Shown here: positions 1 to 9,621 of the stretch, in pieces | Layout of the letters: each line of letters begins with the position of its first letter | How positions within the stretch are numbered: the stretch's first letter is position 1 | Source: Entophlyctis helioformis | Taxonomy: Eukaryota > Chytridiomycota > Chytridiomycetes > Chytridiales > Chytriomycetaceae | Assembly: GCA_025526915.1 (NCBI GenBank) | Contig: JAHLKH010000330.1 | Location: 1-19,787, forward strand | Direction of reading: 5' to 3' | DNA length: 19,787 nucleotides | The notes under the pieces: model-generated | What the model saw: only the letters and a program-made list of their open reading frames with translations | Told to the model about the DNA's origin: nothing | Databases searched by the model: none | Made by a program: the position numbers and the translations under genes

Positions 1-1513
1 CGCTGCTGTTGCTGTTGGTGCTGCTGCTCGCGCTGCTTGCCGTGCCAATGCTGCTCATGCTCGAGCTGCTGACACGCTTACGGAGCACGGCTCCCTGGCG
101 GCCATCCGCCGTCGCGAGCCCCTTGCCAAGGCCATGGGCTCCGTCCATGACATACGTCGGATGCGGGCCGTGCGCGCCGTTGCTGCTGCAGACGCTCCGG
201 AATGCCCGACCCAACCGGCGCATTGCTGCCGTGCGAGTGACCCTGCAGCCCATACGACAGAATGTCGAGCGTCGACCCGCGACGGCCGCTGAGATCTGGC
301 TGGCCAAACATCTGCTGCATCTGCGGCGCGTGCGTCTGCGCATGCGACGGCCGGCGCGGAAACCCAATGACGCCGTTGGCATTGCTGCCGTGGTTGTTGC
401 TGACGCTGCCGCGGCGGGTCTCGATCGGGTCCGCCATGCTTCCAAACGGATTGAACGGGTCGTCGGCATAGTCCAGCCCAGAAAACACGGAATAGTACTG
501 CTGCTGGTGATGCTGCTGGTGGTGCTTGGGTCGCTGGAACGCACCGTGCTCATAGACGTCGTGATCACGAAGCGGCGATAGGTCAGAGCCAAGGTCGTGG
601 GCGTGCGACTTGGGCGGCAAGAGCGACGGCGAGGCAGCAAGGCCGGGCGGGGCAGGCGACGGAACGGGCGGCGTGGTCGACTGCGGCGGGGGGACCGGCT
701 GCAGCAGCGATTCGAACAGCGAGTTGTACGAGTCTCTGGCAGACATCAGGCTCGACGACAGCAGCGCCGACGGCGAAAACAGGTTGTCGACCATCGAGTG
801 CTCGGCCGCCCGCTTCTGCGCAGCTAGGTGCATCTGGTACTGCTCTTCCTGGTACTGCAGCTGGCGCTGGTAGTAGCGCTGCAGTTCCAGCTGCTGCTGT
901 TCCAGCTGTTGCTGCTGTTGCTGCTGCAGACTCTGGCGCTGCTGGTACTGCGACTGCAGCGGGTGCCTGATGCCCGGCGGCGGAGGGCCGGAGAAGCCCA
1001 GGTGCGACTGTGCGCCAAGCGCGCTGGACGCGACCGTTGTCGCTGGCGTAGACGTCGGCGCAGCTATCGGCGAGAACACGAGCGCAGACCGCACGCGACG
1101 GTGGTGGTGCGGCGCAGATGCCGATGCAGGCGAGCGCGGAATGCCCGCACCGGCGTGCGTGCTGTGGAAGTCGGCGTCCATGCCGTCCAGATCACGGTCC
1201 AAGCGGTACGCAGCAGCAGCCGAGGCAGTCGCAGCAGCCGTCGCAGCCATCGTCGCCGTCGTTGCCGAGGGCGTGTAGCCAGCGCTTCCGGTCGACTTCT
1301 TGTTTCCATTGTCATGGCCCGCCATGCGCGATGGGCCGCTCTTGGCGTGGATCGAGTCCAGATCGGTGCGGATGCTGATGCCTGGCGGCGCAGACGGACG
1401 GTGCAGACGAGTGGGCGATGGCGACTTGGGCGGCTCGCTCTGCTGCACTCCTCGCAGCTGCATGGTGTATGACGCCATCGAGCTGGGGCTGTTGTTGCCA
1501 CTACGGCCTCCAA

Positions 1514-1546
<33 letters not shown>

Positions 1547-4500
1547 CGCCGTTGCTCGGCGTTCTACGGATTGGATACGATCCGGGCATTTCACCCAGCG
1601 GCTCGGGTGGATTGGCGCTGCTGTGCCCAGTTCGCGTCACACTGGATGCTGTGGCCGCCTGTGACGGCAGGGTCGCCGTCTTGCCGTTCTTTGCACTGGA
1701 CTGCTGAGCCGCTGGCTTGGCAGTTGCGCCAGCACCAGTCCCACCGGACCCACCACCAGCGCCACCAACGCCACCAACGACAGCCTGGTCTTGCACACCA
1801 CTGCGGGGTGCAGGAGACTTGGCCTTGATGATAATGCTTACATCCGCATTGGCCGACTCCACGTCGGATGGCGAGTGCGTCTGCGATGAGCCAGCACCAG
1901 CACCAGACAGACGCTGCGACGCGCTGAGATGACGCTCGCGAAGTGCACTCGCTGGCCGAGACTGCGACTGCGACGAGGCGTTGGGCGATGACAGAGTTTG
2001 GTCGTCAGACACATTCCCATGCGAATTGGGTGCTGCCACTGGCTTGCGCGTCTTGCTGCCGGCCTGTTGCTTGCCCTTCTTGCCAACCTGCTGCAGCTGC
2101 TGGGCATTGCGGTGGTGGTCAATCGAGCGATCGCTGTCCGAGCTGTTGCCCGTGTCGCGCGTATGGCTGGGACTGTGGTTGGAGAGATTGCCCAGATTAA
2201 GTGGACTGGACCAGGCAGAAACGGACGGCGGCGTGGCAGGCAGAGCCAGAGACGAAAAGACAAGTGGCGGCGACGAAGACGGCGGGAAAGCGGCAGATGT
2301 TGCTGACGATGACGGTACGCGCGTGATTGGAACTGCTGGAGGCAGCGCGAGCGGCAACGTGAGCGGACTGCGTGATGGGTGGGGAGCATTCGACATGCGG
2401 CGCGTTGCAGTCAAGCGAGGCGATGAACGAGAGTCGGCAGCAGAGGATGAAGCAGCAGAGACGTCCACGCCAGCCTTGGGGGTCACAAGCGGCGATGAGT
2501 GAGGAGAAGCGCGGGGTGACGATGACAGCGTACTCTGCGAACTGAACGATCGCGACCGGGCATGGAGGCCACGAGGAGCCTGCGGGACGGTCAGAGTATC
2601 TGCAGACGACTCTGAAGCGGCAGACGTTGACAGCAGGGCAGACAATGCGGACTGCGGCATGCTCGCGTCGGCAGGGGCGGGCTTGTCGCTCACCAAAGGG
2701 TTGCGACGACCATGGACAGGCGATGGCTCATGATGACTGGCAGTGGGAGCATCCTGGGCATTCAGGGACACTTGCGACGTGGATCTGGCGTGGCGGCGAG
2801 GCAGTCGAATTTCGGGAGGCTGCTGCTGCTGCTGAGGCTGCTGCTTTTGGTGCTGGTTCTGGGATGGCTGGGATGGCTGGCGTTGAGTTGGTGCACTGCG
2901 CTGTGGCTGCGCACTCTTTTCTTGTTGCTGTAAAATGTCTAGTTGCTCGAGTTGCTGCTGGTCTTGCTGCTGGTCCTTGGGCAAGCGACGCAAAACAGGA
3001 TGTTGCTGATGCTGCTGCTGCTGCGGGTGGGGCTGCTGCGGCTGGTGGATCGCGGCGGAAGACGACAGCGATTTGGAGCGAGAGTGCGTTGGGCGAGATG
3101 AACGGCCGTGAACGGTCGACGATGGCGACGTGGGAGAAGATACAGAGTCGGCCATTGACGATGCGCCGTCGGTGAGCATGCCAGAGTCCAGGTCAGAAAA
3201 GGCACGCGACAGACGACGCGCGTGGCGGCGATGCTGCGCCGACGAGTCGGATGCGTAGTCGTCCGAGGAGTCGTCCGAGTCAGACTGGAGGTTGAAGAGC
3301 AGCTTGGCAGCGCTCACAGACGTCTGACGGAGCCGCGCGACGGCATCTCTCGTGGAGCCTCCGCCCGCGATGGGCGATGCTGCCGACGATCCCAAAGGCC
3401 GCTTGCGCCTTGCCGACTTTGACGAGCGCGAGGCTGTTCCATCGCTGCTGCGGCGGCTGCGGGGCAGGCCGTTGGGGTACAGGATGGCCCAGAAGCCGCG
3501 CGACATGAGCGAAGCGAATCCCGACAGCGACGCGGTGAGGATAGCGAAGAGGATGACGGGCAGTTTGGACAAGACGACGAGCACGGCAAGGGCAGTTGGT
3601 CGCTGCTGGCTCTGCGTAGTGGGCGAGGAGGGGAGCGGCGGTTAGTTGGAGTTGCTTGCTTACACAGCGATCGGCGCGATGCAGGCGATCGCCTCGACAC
3701 GGACACAGTCACGGACACGCGGCGCGGGAAGACGAGCCGCGTCCAGCAATCACATGGCACGCGTGCACAGGCAGGCACAAGCTCAAACACGAGGGCAAAC
3801 AGGCAAACACGAGGGGCAAGGGACGTACTTTGGGGCCGCGTTTCTGCGACGACACGAGCAGCCAGGCGATGCTGGCCAGGAACAGCGACACAAACAGGTA
3901 CTTGGACAGGATGGTCTCGGTCTCGGGGGCGATCACGGGGCCGCTGGGCATGCGCATGCGCTGCAGCATCGACGGCGGCTTGGAGCGGTCCTGCTTCTGC
4001 GCAGCGAGCTGCTGCTGCAGCAGCGATGCCGCGGACGACGCCGACGGGTCCGACACCGCCGAGCCCGCGAGCCCGCTGGCGGCAGACGCAGCGGCAGCGA
4101 CCGCGCTGGCGACGCTGTTTCCCATGAGCACGCGCGGCAGGCGGGGCCGCATGTTGTTGGCTGCGTAGCCCGGCAGCCCGAGCTCGGCGGCCACGGCCAT
4201 GCCCACGGCCATGCCCACGGCGGCTGCGGCGGCTGCGGCCGACGACGCTGCGGACGGCGGCAGGTGGATGGCGCCAGGGGCGGTGGCAGCCACGACGGCA
4301 GAGGCCATACCGCCCTTGCCGTGCTCGAGCGTGGCTGCCGTCTGGTGCTGCTTGACCTGCTGGGCGAGCTCGGCAAACAGCTGCTGACGGTGCTGGCGCT
4401 TGACGTGTGCACCACCGTCTGCCGATGCTGCGGCCGGTGCCGGCGCAGCGACTTCGGCCTGGGCCTGCTGCAGCAGGTCGGCAAACAGCTGGCGGCGCTT

Positions 4501-5127
4501 CTGGTGGTCGCTGCCTTGCACGGCAGCGTCTGTGCTGGCCGTCGCAGCAACTGCAGCGTCGGGCACTGCGGGGTCGGGCACGGGCTCCAGGGCGGCTGCC
4601 TCGGCTTGAACGTGCTGCAGCAGGTCGGCAAACAGCTGCTGGCGCTTCTGGCGGCGCAGCAGCTCGTGTGCACCGTCGGCAGCAGGGGTGGCGGCGGGGG
4701 CGGCGGCTTGGACCTCGGCCTCTGCCTCGGCCTGCACTCTGAGCAGGAGGTCCGCAAAGAGCTGGTGCCGCCTCGGGTTCTTGCGGGGTGAGGCGGTGTC
4801 GGGTGATGCTGGTGACGCTGTTGATGCTGCCGGCGATGCTGTTGATGCTGCCGGCGATACTACTGATGCTGCTGCCGGTGCTGCCGGTGCTGCCGGTGCT
4901 GCTCCAGCGTCGTTGTAGGGGGCAGCGGGCGGCTGCATGGCAGGGGCAGGGGCGGCGACGATGGGCGGCGGCAGCGGGCTGGCGGCCTGCACGAGGGCCG
5001 GTGCGGACGGCGAGGCGAGCACGAGCGAGTGCGACGACAGGGCCAGCAGCTGCAGGAAGGCGGCCATGAAGAGCAGCACCACCACCATCAGCGGCTGCCC
5101 CGTCAGGAGCGGTTGTCGGCTGGTCAT
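1..5127 (-). CDS. Large two-exon membrane protein with dibasic-flanked repeats and Ser/Gln-rich tail (partial, runs off left edge)
   Basis: I do not recognise the family. Exon 1 is 5127-3829 (433 codons) and exon 2 starts at 3611; the junction is phase 0. Residues 13-39 form a hydrophobic signal peptide or anchor. Residues 115-262 carry four copies of a QLFADLL-type motif (near 122, 164, 213, 249), each preceded by basic pairs such as RR or QKR. An Ala-rich stretch follows, then hydrophobic segments at about 409-427 and, across the splice junction, about 440-475. The rest is a disordered tail of more than 1000 residues rich in Ser, Gln, Pro and His, with polyQ runs and many basic R-x-x-S sites. 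The open frame would stop at 78-80, but past about base 182 that frame becomes Trp/Pro-rich, while the next frame stays open to the edge with tail-like Ser/Asn-rich composition. I therefore infer a one-base frame break near 179-182 and a gene continuing beyond the window. Joining both exons is inferred from splice signals and composition; function is unknown. Confidence 0.75.
891..928 (-). repeat. CAG-type triplet tract encoding polyglutamine
   Basis: Imperfect CTG repeats on the plus strand read as CAG (Gln) codons in the minus-strand gene. They belong to a Gln-rich stretch that continues as a Gln/Tyr/Leu-rich, possibly coiled-coil region at about 820-960. Confidence 0.85.
1515..1541 (-). 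repeat. AGC-type triplet tract encoding polyserine
   Basis: A near-pure GCT/CTG run on the plus strand is read in the minus-strand gene as eight AGC (Ser) codons. It is the same triplet as the polyglutamine tracts of this gene, in a different register. Confidence 0.85.
3612..3828 (-). other. Spliceosomal intron (217 bp) of the large membrane protein gene
   Basis: On the minus strand the donor is GTACGT right after an AAA codon, and the acceptor is a pyrimidine-rich run ending in CAG. A CTAAC branch-site match lies about 30 nt before the acceptor (plus 3641-3645). The intron is phase 0 and joins two hydrophobic regions in frame. Without splicing, exon 1 would read 39 more codons of non-matching sequence and exon 2 would lack an ATG near its start. 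Its size nearly equals that of the RPS3 intron in this window. Confidence 0.85.
4342..4785 (-). repeat. Four degenerate protein repeats with basic-pair boundaries
   Basis: Four copies of a 15-20 residue module share the core QLFADLL (the last copy reads QLFAELA), usually followed by QxxQAE. They are spaced 42, 49 and 36 residues apart by Ala/Pro-rich linkers. Each core follows a basic cluster: NPRR, RRQKR, HQKRR, VKRQHR. Confidence 0.8.
4800..4912 (-). repeat. Minisatellite-like Ala/Ser/Pro coding repeat
   Basis: Short units built on GATGCTG, CCGGCGATGCTG and CCGGTGCTG repeat in tandem on the plus strand. They encode the Ala-Ser-Pro and Ala-Pro repeats at residues about 73-109 of the membrane protein, just before the first dibasic repeat. 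Slippage-prone coding sequence. Confidence 0.75.
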
Positions 5128-5382
5128 GGGCGGGCGCTGGTACCTGCACGGCGGGCGAGTGCGTTAGCGTCTGCAGCGCGCACGGGCGGCCGGGGCTCGG
5201 AGGCGGCTGCGTGCTCGAAGGCGGCTCGCAGCCTCGCAGCGCACACGCCAGCGACCTACAGGAAAGGGCGACTCGGCGGGTCAATCGGGGAAACGTCGAA
5301 CCAAAAAAAAGTGGGAGGTTCAAGGCAGGCGGACGGGCAGGCGGGCGGGTCACGTGAGGACACACGGGACGCGCGGGATGGA
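5128..5382. promoter_or_regulatory. Upstream region of the membrane protein gene with a TCACGTGA palindrome
   Basis: I see no convincing coding sequence in this 255-bp stretch. It lies upstream of the minus-strand start codon at 5127. TCACGTGA at 5350-5357 contains a CACGTG E-box, and an A-run sits at about 5303-5310. Promoter function is inferred from position only. Confidence 0.4.
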
Positions 5383-5601
5383 CGCGAGGGATGGGTGGAC
5401 GTGGTGCGGTTCCTGGTGGACCACAGGCAGGAGGGATTCACGCTCGGCGCAGTGCGTGGCGCAGCGAGCGCAGAGATTGTTGCGATGCTGGTGGACGGGC
5501 TGAGCGACGAGCGACGCGCGGCCATGATCCACGAGGCGCGGCTGACCAAGAACGAGCTGTCGATCCAGCGCATGCTGGGCAACTTTGCCTTTGTTGGCTG
5601 A
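5383..5601 (+). pseudogene. Orphan 3' end of an ankyrin-repeat family gene
   Basis: From about 5392 to the TGA at 5599-5601 one frame encodes a degenerate ankyrin unit (DVVRFLVDH...) followed by a C-terminal segment. That segment aligns with the C-terminus of the F-box/ankyrin gene at 12279-13769: both have VDH, then an EI motif, an Arg-rich helix and a K/N-rich helix ending near the stop. No in-frame ATG lies close upstream and the preceding sequence in the frame is not ankyrin-like, so the 5' part is missing. An AATAAA sits 9 bp after the stop, which suggests a real gene 3' end was preserved. A 3' exon of a gene with a cryptic upstream exon is the alternative. Confidence 0.6.
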
Positions 5602-5610
5602 GCAGCAGCG

Positions 5611-5616
5611 AATAAA
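5611..5616 (+). terminator. AATAAA polyadenylation signal
   Basis: A canonical AATAAA follows the TGA of the ankyrin-family fragment by 9 bp and is probably its original polyadenylation signal. Confidence 0.55.
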
Positions 5617-5652
5617 GTCTTGGTTTGCGGGCAAGGAGCAGCAGAGCGTGGA

Positions 5653-5770
5653 ATGGCACGCAGCAGAGCAGACGTGCCGTTGTTGATCTGGGCTGGATTG
5701 CTTGCCTTGCTGGCGGGTTGTTTTGTGTGTGGCAGCGCAGGAGTGGGAGTGACATGGTCGACCAATCGAC
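5653..5770 (+). pseudogene. Possible signal-peptide N-terminus cut off by the retroelement
   Basis: An ATG at 5653 opens a frame that begins MARSRADVPLLIWAGLLALL and continues AGCFVCGSAG. It has a short basic start, a hydrophobic core and small residues, the profile of a secretory signal peptide. After about 39 codons the frame enters the LTR at 5771, where it reads repeat sequence. No continuation is found on the far side of the element, where the tRNA gene lies. It could be chance hydrophobicity in a GC-rich frame. Confidence 0.25.
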
Positions 5771-6063
5771 TGAAACAGGTCGAGCTGCACTACTGGTCAG
5801 AGATGCACAAAGGGTTCATTCCAATACACGTCAATGTCACGTACCTGCACTACTGGTCAGAGATGCACAAAGGGTTGACCAGAAGTGCAGGGCGGCGGCG
5901 CTTGCGTTTTATAGCCCATGTAGAGCCCCAAACACGCGGTCATCTGTGTTGTGTCGCACCAGTAACTATGCCAAATATGGTAACTGAGACGCGACACTGT
6001 GTGACGGTGGCGTTGTCTGAGGTATTGCGCCACCGCTGTGCTAGTCAGACGAGACGCGCAACA
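5771..6063 (-). repeat. 3' LTR of the retrotransposon
   Basis: 293 bp, 99.3% identical to 11163-11455. On the element strand it starts TGTTGCGC and ends CTGTTTCA, the usual TG...CA termini. It has a TATAAAA on the minus strand (5907-5913) and two exact 32-nt direct repeats (5785-5816 and 5845-5876). It also contains the last codons and TAG stop of pol (6041-6043). Confidence 0.97.
5847..5888 (-). other. Imperfect hairpin in the R-U5 part of the LTR
   Basis: Arms 5847-5859 and 5876-5888 are complementary over 13 positions with a single A-A mismatch and a 16-nt loop. The same structure lies at 11239-11280 in the 5' LTR. It falls downstream of the TATA box and so would be in the transcript. Confidence 0.6.
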
Positions 6064-9000
6064 CTCCTCCCTCTCTAGAGGACGTCACGTCCACGGACGA
6101 CAAGGTCGGGCGAGCGCGTTGCACAAGGGGAACGCCGCGCGTGTCGCGCGGAATGCCAGTGGCGGCAGGTGCTGGAACCGCGATGCGTGGCGGTGCGGCG
6201 GCTGCTGCTGGAACCGGCGTGAGCGGCTGGCTAGACGAACCTCCGTAGAACACGTCCGTCTGCGGGCTGTAGTAGGGGGCGAGGTGGTCGCCGTTGACGA
6301 GATTCTCGAGCATGGATCCGTTGGCGCGCATCAGCCGGTACGTGTCGTTGGGGCAGACCTCCTGCACGATGTATGGTCCGGTCCAGGACAGCTCGAACTT
6401 GGTCTGATCGTGGTGCTTCTGCTTGACGTACTCGCCCACGACAAACCGATCTGCTTGCACCGTGTGCGTCGTGTTGTAGCGCTCCTCCATGCGCTTGGCC
6501 TGAGCCTGCGATCGCACGTACGCGGCCTGGCGTGCGAGACCGACCTCATCAAGACTGCGGGCGGTCCAGGCGGCCATGTCCTGCCAGTCCTTGGGATCGT
6601 ACTCGTGCGGCAGGCTGTCGTCTCCGAGTAGGCGCGGCTCGACTCCAAACAGCAGGTAGAATGGCGAGTAGCCCGTGACCTCGTGGCGCCGCGTGCGCAG
6701 CGCGAGCAGAGCCTGTGGCACATACTTGTCCCAGCGCTCGGGCGATCCGGCGCACAGCTTGGTGAGAATGGCGTTCAGCGACCGGTGCATGCGCTCGACG
6801 GCTCCATTCGTGCGCGGATGGTACGGCGTCGACGGCAGGTGGTTGGTCGCTTGCAGCTTGAGATACTCGCGCAGGCCGTCGTTGGTGAACACGTTGGCGC
6901 GATCCGTGATAATCTCGCGTGGTGCACCAAACTGGCACAGGATCTCCTCGTAGATGAACTTGGCGGCGGTCGTGGCGTCGCGGTTGGGATACGCCTTGGC
7001 CACCACCCAGCGTGTGGCGTAGTCGATCGCGGTGAACAGCTGCGTGTTGCCGTCGGCCGTCGCAGGCAGATCCTGCACAATATCCACCCCCCACCTCTCA
7101 AAGGGCAGCGCGGCGGGCTCGAGCGGGTGCAGCGGGTTGCGAACCGGCGCGACCAGCGTCTCGTGCAGCTGACAAACGGCACAATGACGCACAAACTGTA
7201 CCAACTCCGTCTCCATGTTGGGCCACCAGTAGCGCGTCTGCAGCACGCCATACAGCGAGGCGGCTCCCATGTGGCCGAGCGTGCGGTGATACTTGTCCAT
7301 GATGGCGTCGCGCTCCGTAGACACAATGAATGGCACCACAAACTCCTTGCCGTTGACCGTGACCCGTCGGTGCAGAGTGTCGTCGCGCAGCACAAACAGG
7401 CGGTTCTGCTGCGAGATCAGAGCAGTGTGGCGCGGCGACAGACCGGGCGGCACCGTGTTGTTGAGCTTGAACTGGATCGCGTGCATCGGCCAATCGCGCT
7501 CTGGATCCAGCTGTGGCGGGGCGGCTGGTGCGGCTGGTGCGGCTTCCAATGGATGCAGCTGAACAGCGTCTGCGCGAATGCCATACGGGTCAGCATCGAT
7601 GATCGGGACCGCTGGCTCGGGCAGATCGGTGCGGCGGGACGGCGCGTCTGCAGGCTGCCACTTGCCAGGCGTGTACTCCAGCGACGGCCCGTAGTGCTCA
7701 AACTCCAGCTGCCAGCCCCACTGACGCGGCCCAGGTCGATTCAGCCCCTTCAGCCATGTCAGCGGCTGGTGATCCGTGTGCACGATCGTGCGGACGCCAT
7801 CCACATAACAGCGCCAAGTGCGCAGCGCATGAATCACAGCCATCGCCTCGCGCTCGGTCGCCGAGTAGTTGCGTTCCGCCGGCGACAGCTTGTGCGACAA
7901 GAACGCGATCGGCTGGTGGCCCTTGCCGTGATCCTGCGAGAGCACGCCGCCGACGGCGTCCTGGCTGGCGTCCGTCCAAACGTGCATCGGCTTGCTGAAG
8001 TCTGGCACGGCGCAGACGGGCGCCGAGACGAGCGCGTCCTTGAGCGCCTGGAACGCCGCCATCTCGTCTGGACCCATCGCGAATGGTACGTCCTTGCGCG
8101 TCAATCGATTCAGCGGGATTGCGATGCGTCCGTAGTCGCGCACAAACCGCCGGTAGTAGTTGCACAGGCCTAGGAATGATTGCAACTGCACAAGCGACTC
8201 CGGGACGGGCCAGCTGGCGATCGCCTCCAGCTTGCGCGGATCCGGCCGAATGCCCGCGGCTGACACCAGGTGGCCGCAGTACTCGACCTCGTCCAGGCCG
8301 AACCGGCACTTTTTGGCATTGGCGACCAGCCCGTACTTGGCCAGCCGCTCAAACACAAGCCGAACGCGCCGCTGCAGCTCCTCGTCGTCAGGCGCATAGA
8401 TGAGAATGTCGTCCAGATACACAACGCAAATCTCATCCACGAGACCTACCAGCACACGATTCATCATGCGCTGGTAGGTCGCGGGGGCGTTGCGCAGACC
8501 GAAGGGCATCGCCAGGTACTCGAACTGGCCGTACCGCGTGTTGAACGCCGTGTACTGCACCGAGTCAGCCGCCATCGGCACCTGCTGGTAGCCAGACTGC
8601 ATGTCCAGCACGGCGAAACGGCGCATGCCATGCAGCCGATCCAGTTGTCGTCGATCCGCGGCAGGCCCGTCGCGTCCGCCTTGGTCTGCTGGTTGAGTGC
8701 GCGATAATCCACACACATCCGCAGCGTGCCGTCCTTCTTCTTGACGAACAGGATCGGCAGCGACCATGGGCTGCTGCTGGGGCGGATGACGCCAGCCTCC
8801 AGCAGCGCGATCAGCTGCTTGCGCACCTCCTCCAGCTCCCGCGGGCTCATGCGGTACGCCTGGCGCTTGACCGGCGTGGCGTCCAACAGCTCGATGCGGT
8901 GCACGCCGTGCTCGCCCAGCTGGGCCAGCTCCTTGGAGATCTTGAGCTTGCTGCCAGCGGGCGGCAGGACGCCGGGAAACTCCGCGCGCAGCGTCTCGAC

Positions 9001-9621
9001 CCACTTGGGGAACGAGCCGTCCTCCTCGGGCGTGGCGGCCAGCTCGAACAGGCTGACGGCCCACTCGATCTGGCCGCGCTTGTTGGCCCACTTGAACTGC
9101 TCGTATGACATGAGCTCGACCGAGCTGGTGGCGAGCGACGACGACGCGGGTGGCGGCTTGGCATCGGCCATCACAATGGGGCCGCGGGGCACGTTGGCGA
9201 CGAGCTGCCCGTCCTTGCCAAACGTCCAGTTGGCCTTGACGGCCTCGAGCCACGGCAGGCCCAGCACCAAGTCGTGGTGCTTGTCAATGGGCGCGACAAA
9301 GGCGTCCAAACGTCCGAGCGCCAGGCCGTCAGGCGTGTGCAACTCGAGAACACAGGCGTCGGACAGCGTGATGCGGTCGGACCCATCGCCCAGCCGGAGT
9401 GGAACGGGCTGGGGCAGCTTGTACGGCGTGGCGAGTCCCTTGGCCACAAGCTGCTGACAGAGGCTGATGCCTACAAAGTTGGCCCCTGCGCCAGAGTCGC
9501 CAAGCGCAGTGGCAGGAACAGATCCAATGGCCACCTTGAACCGACGAAGGTGGCGCGTTTTCGGCGAAAAATCGAGCTTGAACAGATCAGGGCCAGCTGG
9601 CTTGCTGGCTGGCGGCGGCAC
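6041..9621 (-). CDS. pol: Pol polyprotein (protease, RT, RNase H, integrase), with one frame break near 8645
   Basis: Segment 1 (9621 to about 8645, same frame as gag) holds the aspartic protease with DSGA at 9498-9487 and the start of RT ([16 protein letters not shown]). Segment 2 (8644-6041) follows in another frame and holds RT motif A (LDMQSGY), catalytic YLDD at 8419-8408, and RNase H (TDAS, an ERE, HTDHQPL, ending ADAPSR). The integrase follows, with an HHCC zinc finger (H453, H458, C488, C491 counted from 8644) and a D-D-35-E core (D521, D581, E617), then a GPY/F module (WTGPY). The frame change falls between RIDD and LDRL, where a conserved RT stretch is contiguous. A lost C in a CC pair explains it. 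The stop is TAG inside the 3' LTR. The frame is also open upstream from 9732 to 9622, joining gag after its UGA. Confidence 0.93.
6064..6076 (-). other. Polypurine tract (PPT)
   Basis: The element strand reads AGAGAGGGAGGAG immediately before the 3' LTR start (TGTTGCG). This is the expected plus-strand DNA primer site. It lies inside the pol reading frame. Confidence 0.9.

Noticed and set aside
3646..4791. 381-codon plus-strand ORF
   Set aside because: It is antisense to exon 1 of the membrane gene, has shadow-like Gly/Arg/His composition, and the minus strand has repeats, signal sequence, hydrophobic segments and splice sites.
6041..6400. Chromodomain at the integrase C-terminus
   Set aside because: After the GPY/F module the tail is Pro/Ala/Ser-rich without the aromatic cage pattern of a chromodomain.
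6683..8173. 496-codon plus-strand ORF across pol
   Set aside because: Antisense to RT, RNase H and integrase motifs; a GC-rich shadow frame.
8640..8650. Programmed frameshift in pol
   Set aside because: The break lies inside the RT fold between conserved motifs, with no slippery heptamer; a lost base is simpler.
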